The notes under the pieces were generated by a model. The model was not told the DNA's origin and searched no databases. It worked only from the letters and a program-made list of their open reading frames with translations. Shown here piece by piece: positions 5,491 through 5,551 of a stretch of 5,551 nucleotides of DNA (positions are counted from its first letter, which is position 1; the number at the start of each line of letters is the position of its first letter). The stretch comes from an uncultured Chlorobiota bacterium. GTDB taxonomy: Bacteria > Bacteroidota > Kapaibacteriia > OLB7. The translations under genes and the position numbers were made by a program. Where the stretch lies: NCBI GenBank assembly GCA_946481475.1, contig CAMLOB010000313.1:1-5551 (forward strand). Direction: 5' to 3'.

Positions 5491-5551
5491 TCCTCAGTAG
5501 CTCAGTTGGTTAGAGCATCTGACTGTTAATCAGAGGGTCGTAGGTTCGAGT
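5491..5551 (+). tRNA. tRNA-Asn (anticodon GTT), 3' end cut by window edge
   Basis: The 5' acceptor strand TCCTCAG (5491-5497) is followed by a D arm with GCTC and GAGC stems around AGTTGGTTA. The anticodon arm has TCTGA and TCAGA stems with anticodon GTT at 5525-5527. Then come GGGTC and the start of the T arm, GTAGG with TTCGAGT. The last 15 or so bases, including the 3' acceptor strand, lie beyond the window. The order and spacing of arms are standard, so it is very likely functional. Confidence 0.97.

Overview
The window carries most of a phenylacetyl-CoA ring-epoxidase locus, paaA-paaB-paaC-paaD, all on the minus strand. Going with transcription, the order from right to left is: start of a tRNA-Asn gene (plus strand, cut by the window edge), an unrecognised four-helix membrane protein, paaA, a 432-base spacer, paaB and paaC (overlapping), a 119-base spacer, paaD, a 194-base spacer with a palindromic repeat, an unrecognised 92-residue protein, and the first 141 residues of a CobW/COG0523 metallochaperone GTPase that runs off the left edge. 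The six minus-strand protein genes are all codirectional.

Organism: the element ahead of the tRNA reads TTG, 20 bases, TATATTTG. This fits the Bacteroidota promoter form (TTG, about 19-21 bases, TAnnTTTG) and is unlike a proteobacterial sigma-70 promoter. A near match lies ahead of paaA. Most genes lack a good Shine-Dalgarno sequence, which also fits. The DNA is visibly GC-rich, so a GC-rich member of the Bacteroidota/Rhodothermota/Balneolota side of the FCB group is my best guess. This is inference.

How the genes work together: PaaA (diiron oxygenase) and PaaC (ferritin-like structural partner) with PaaB form the core that adds one atom of O2 across the ring of phenylacetyl-CoA. PaaD is an Fe-S/diiron maturation factor of the MIP18/DUF59 type. 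The reductase PaaE and the later steps (PaaG, PaaZ, PaaJ, PaaH, PaaK) are not in the window. A COG0523 GTPase beside a maturation factor and a diiron enzyme could mean metal delivery, but nothing in the sequence proves a link.

The oddest part is the non-coding DNA. The paa genes are usually tightly packed. Here paaA is cut off from paaB by a strong hairpin terminator candidate, a 290-base block I cannot assign, and a tandem CTTTGAGC-like repeat that runs almost to the paaB start. A hexamer microsatellite plus a hairpin sits in front of paaD. Two diverged copies of a roughly 130-base palindromic repeat, in opposite orientation, bracket the paa genes. I see no convincing novel defence or mobile system. 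The repeat family and the split operon are the observations worth following.
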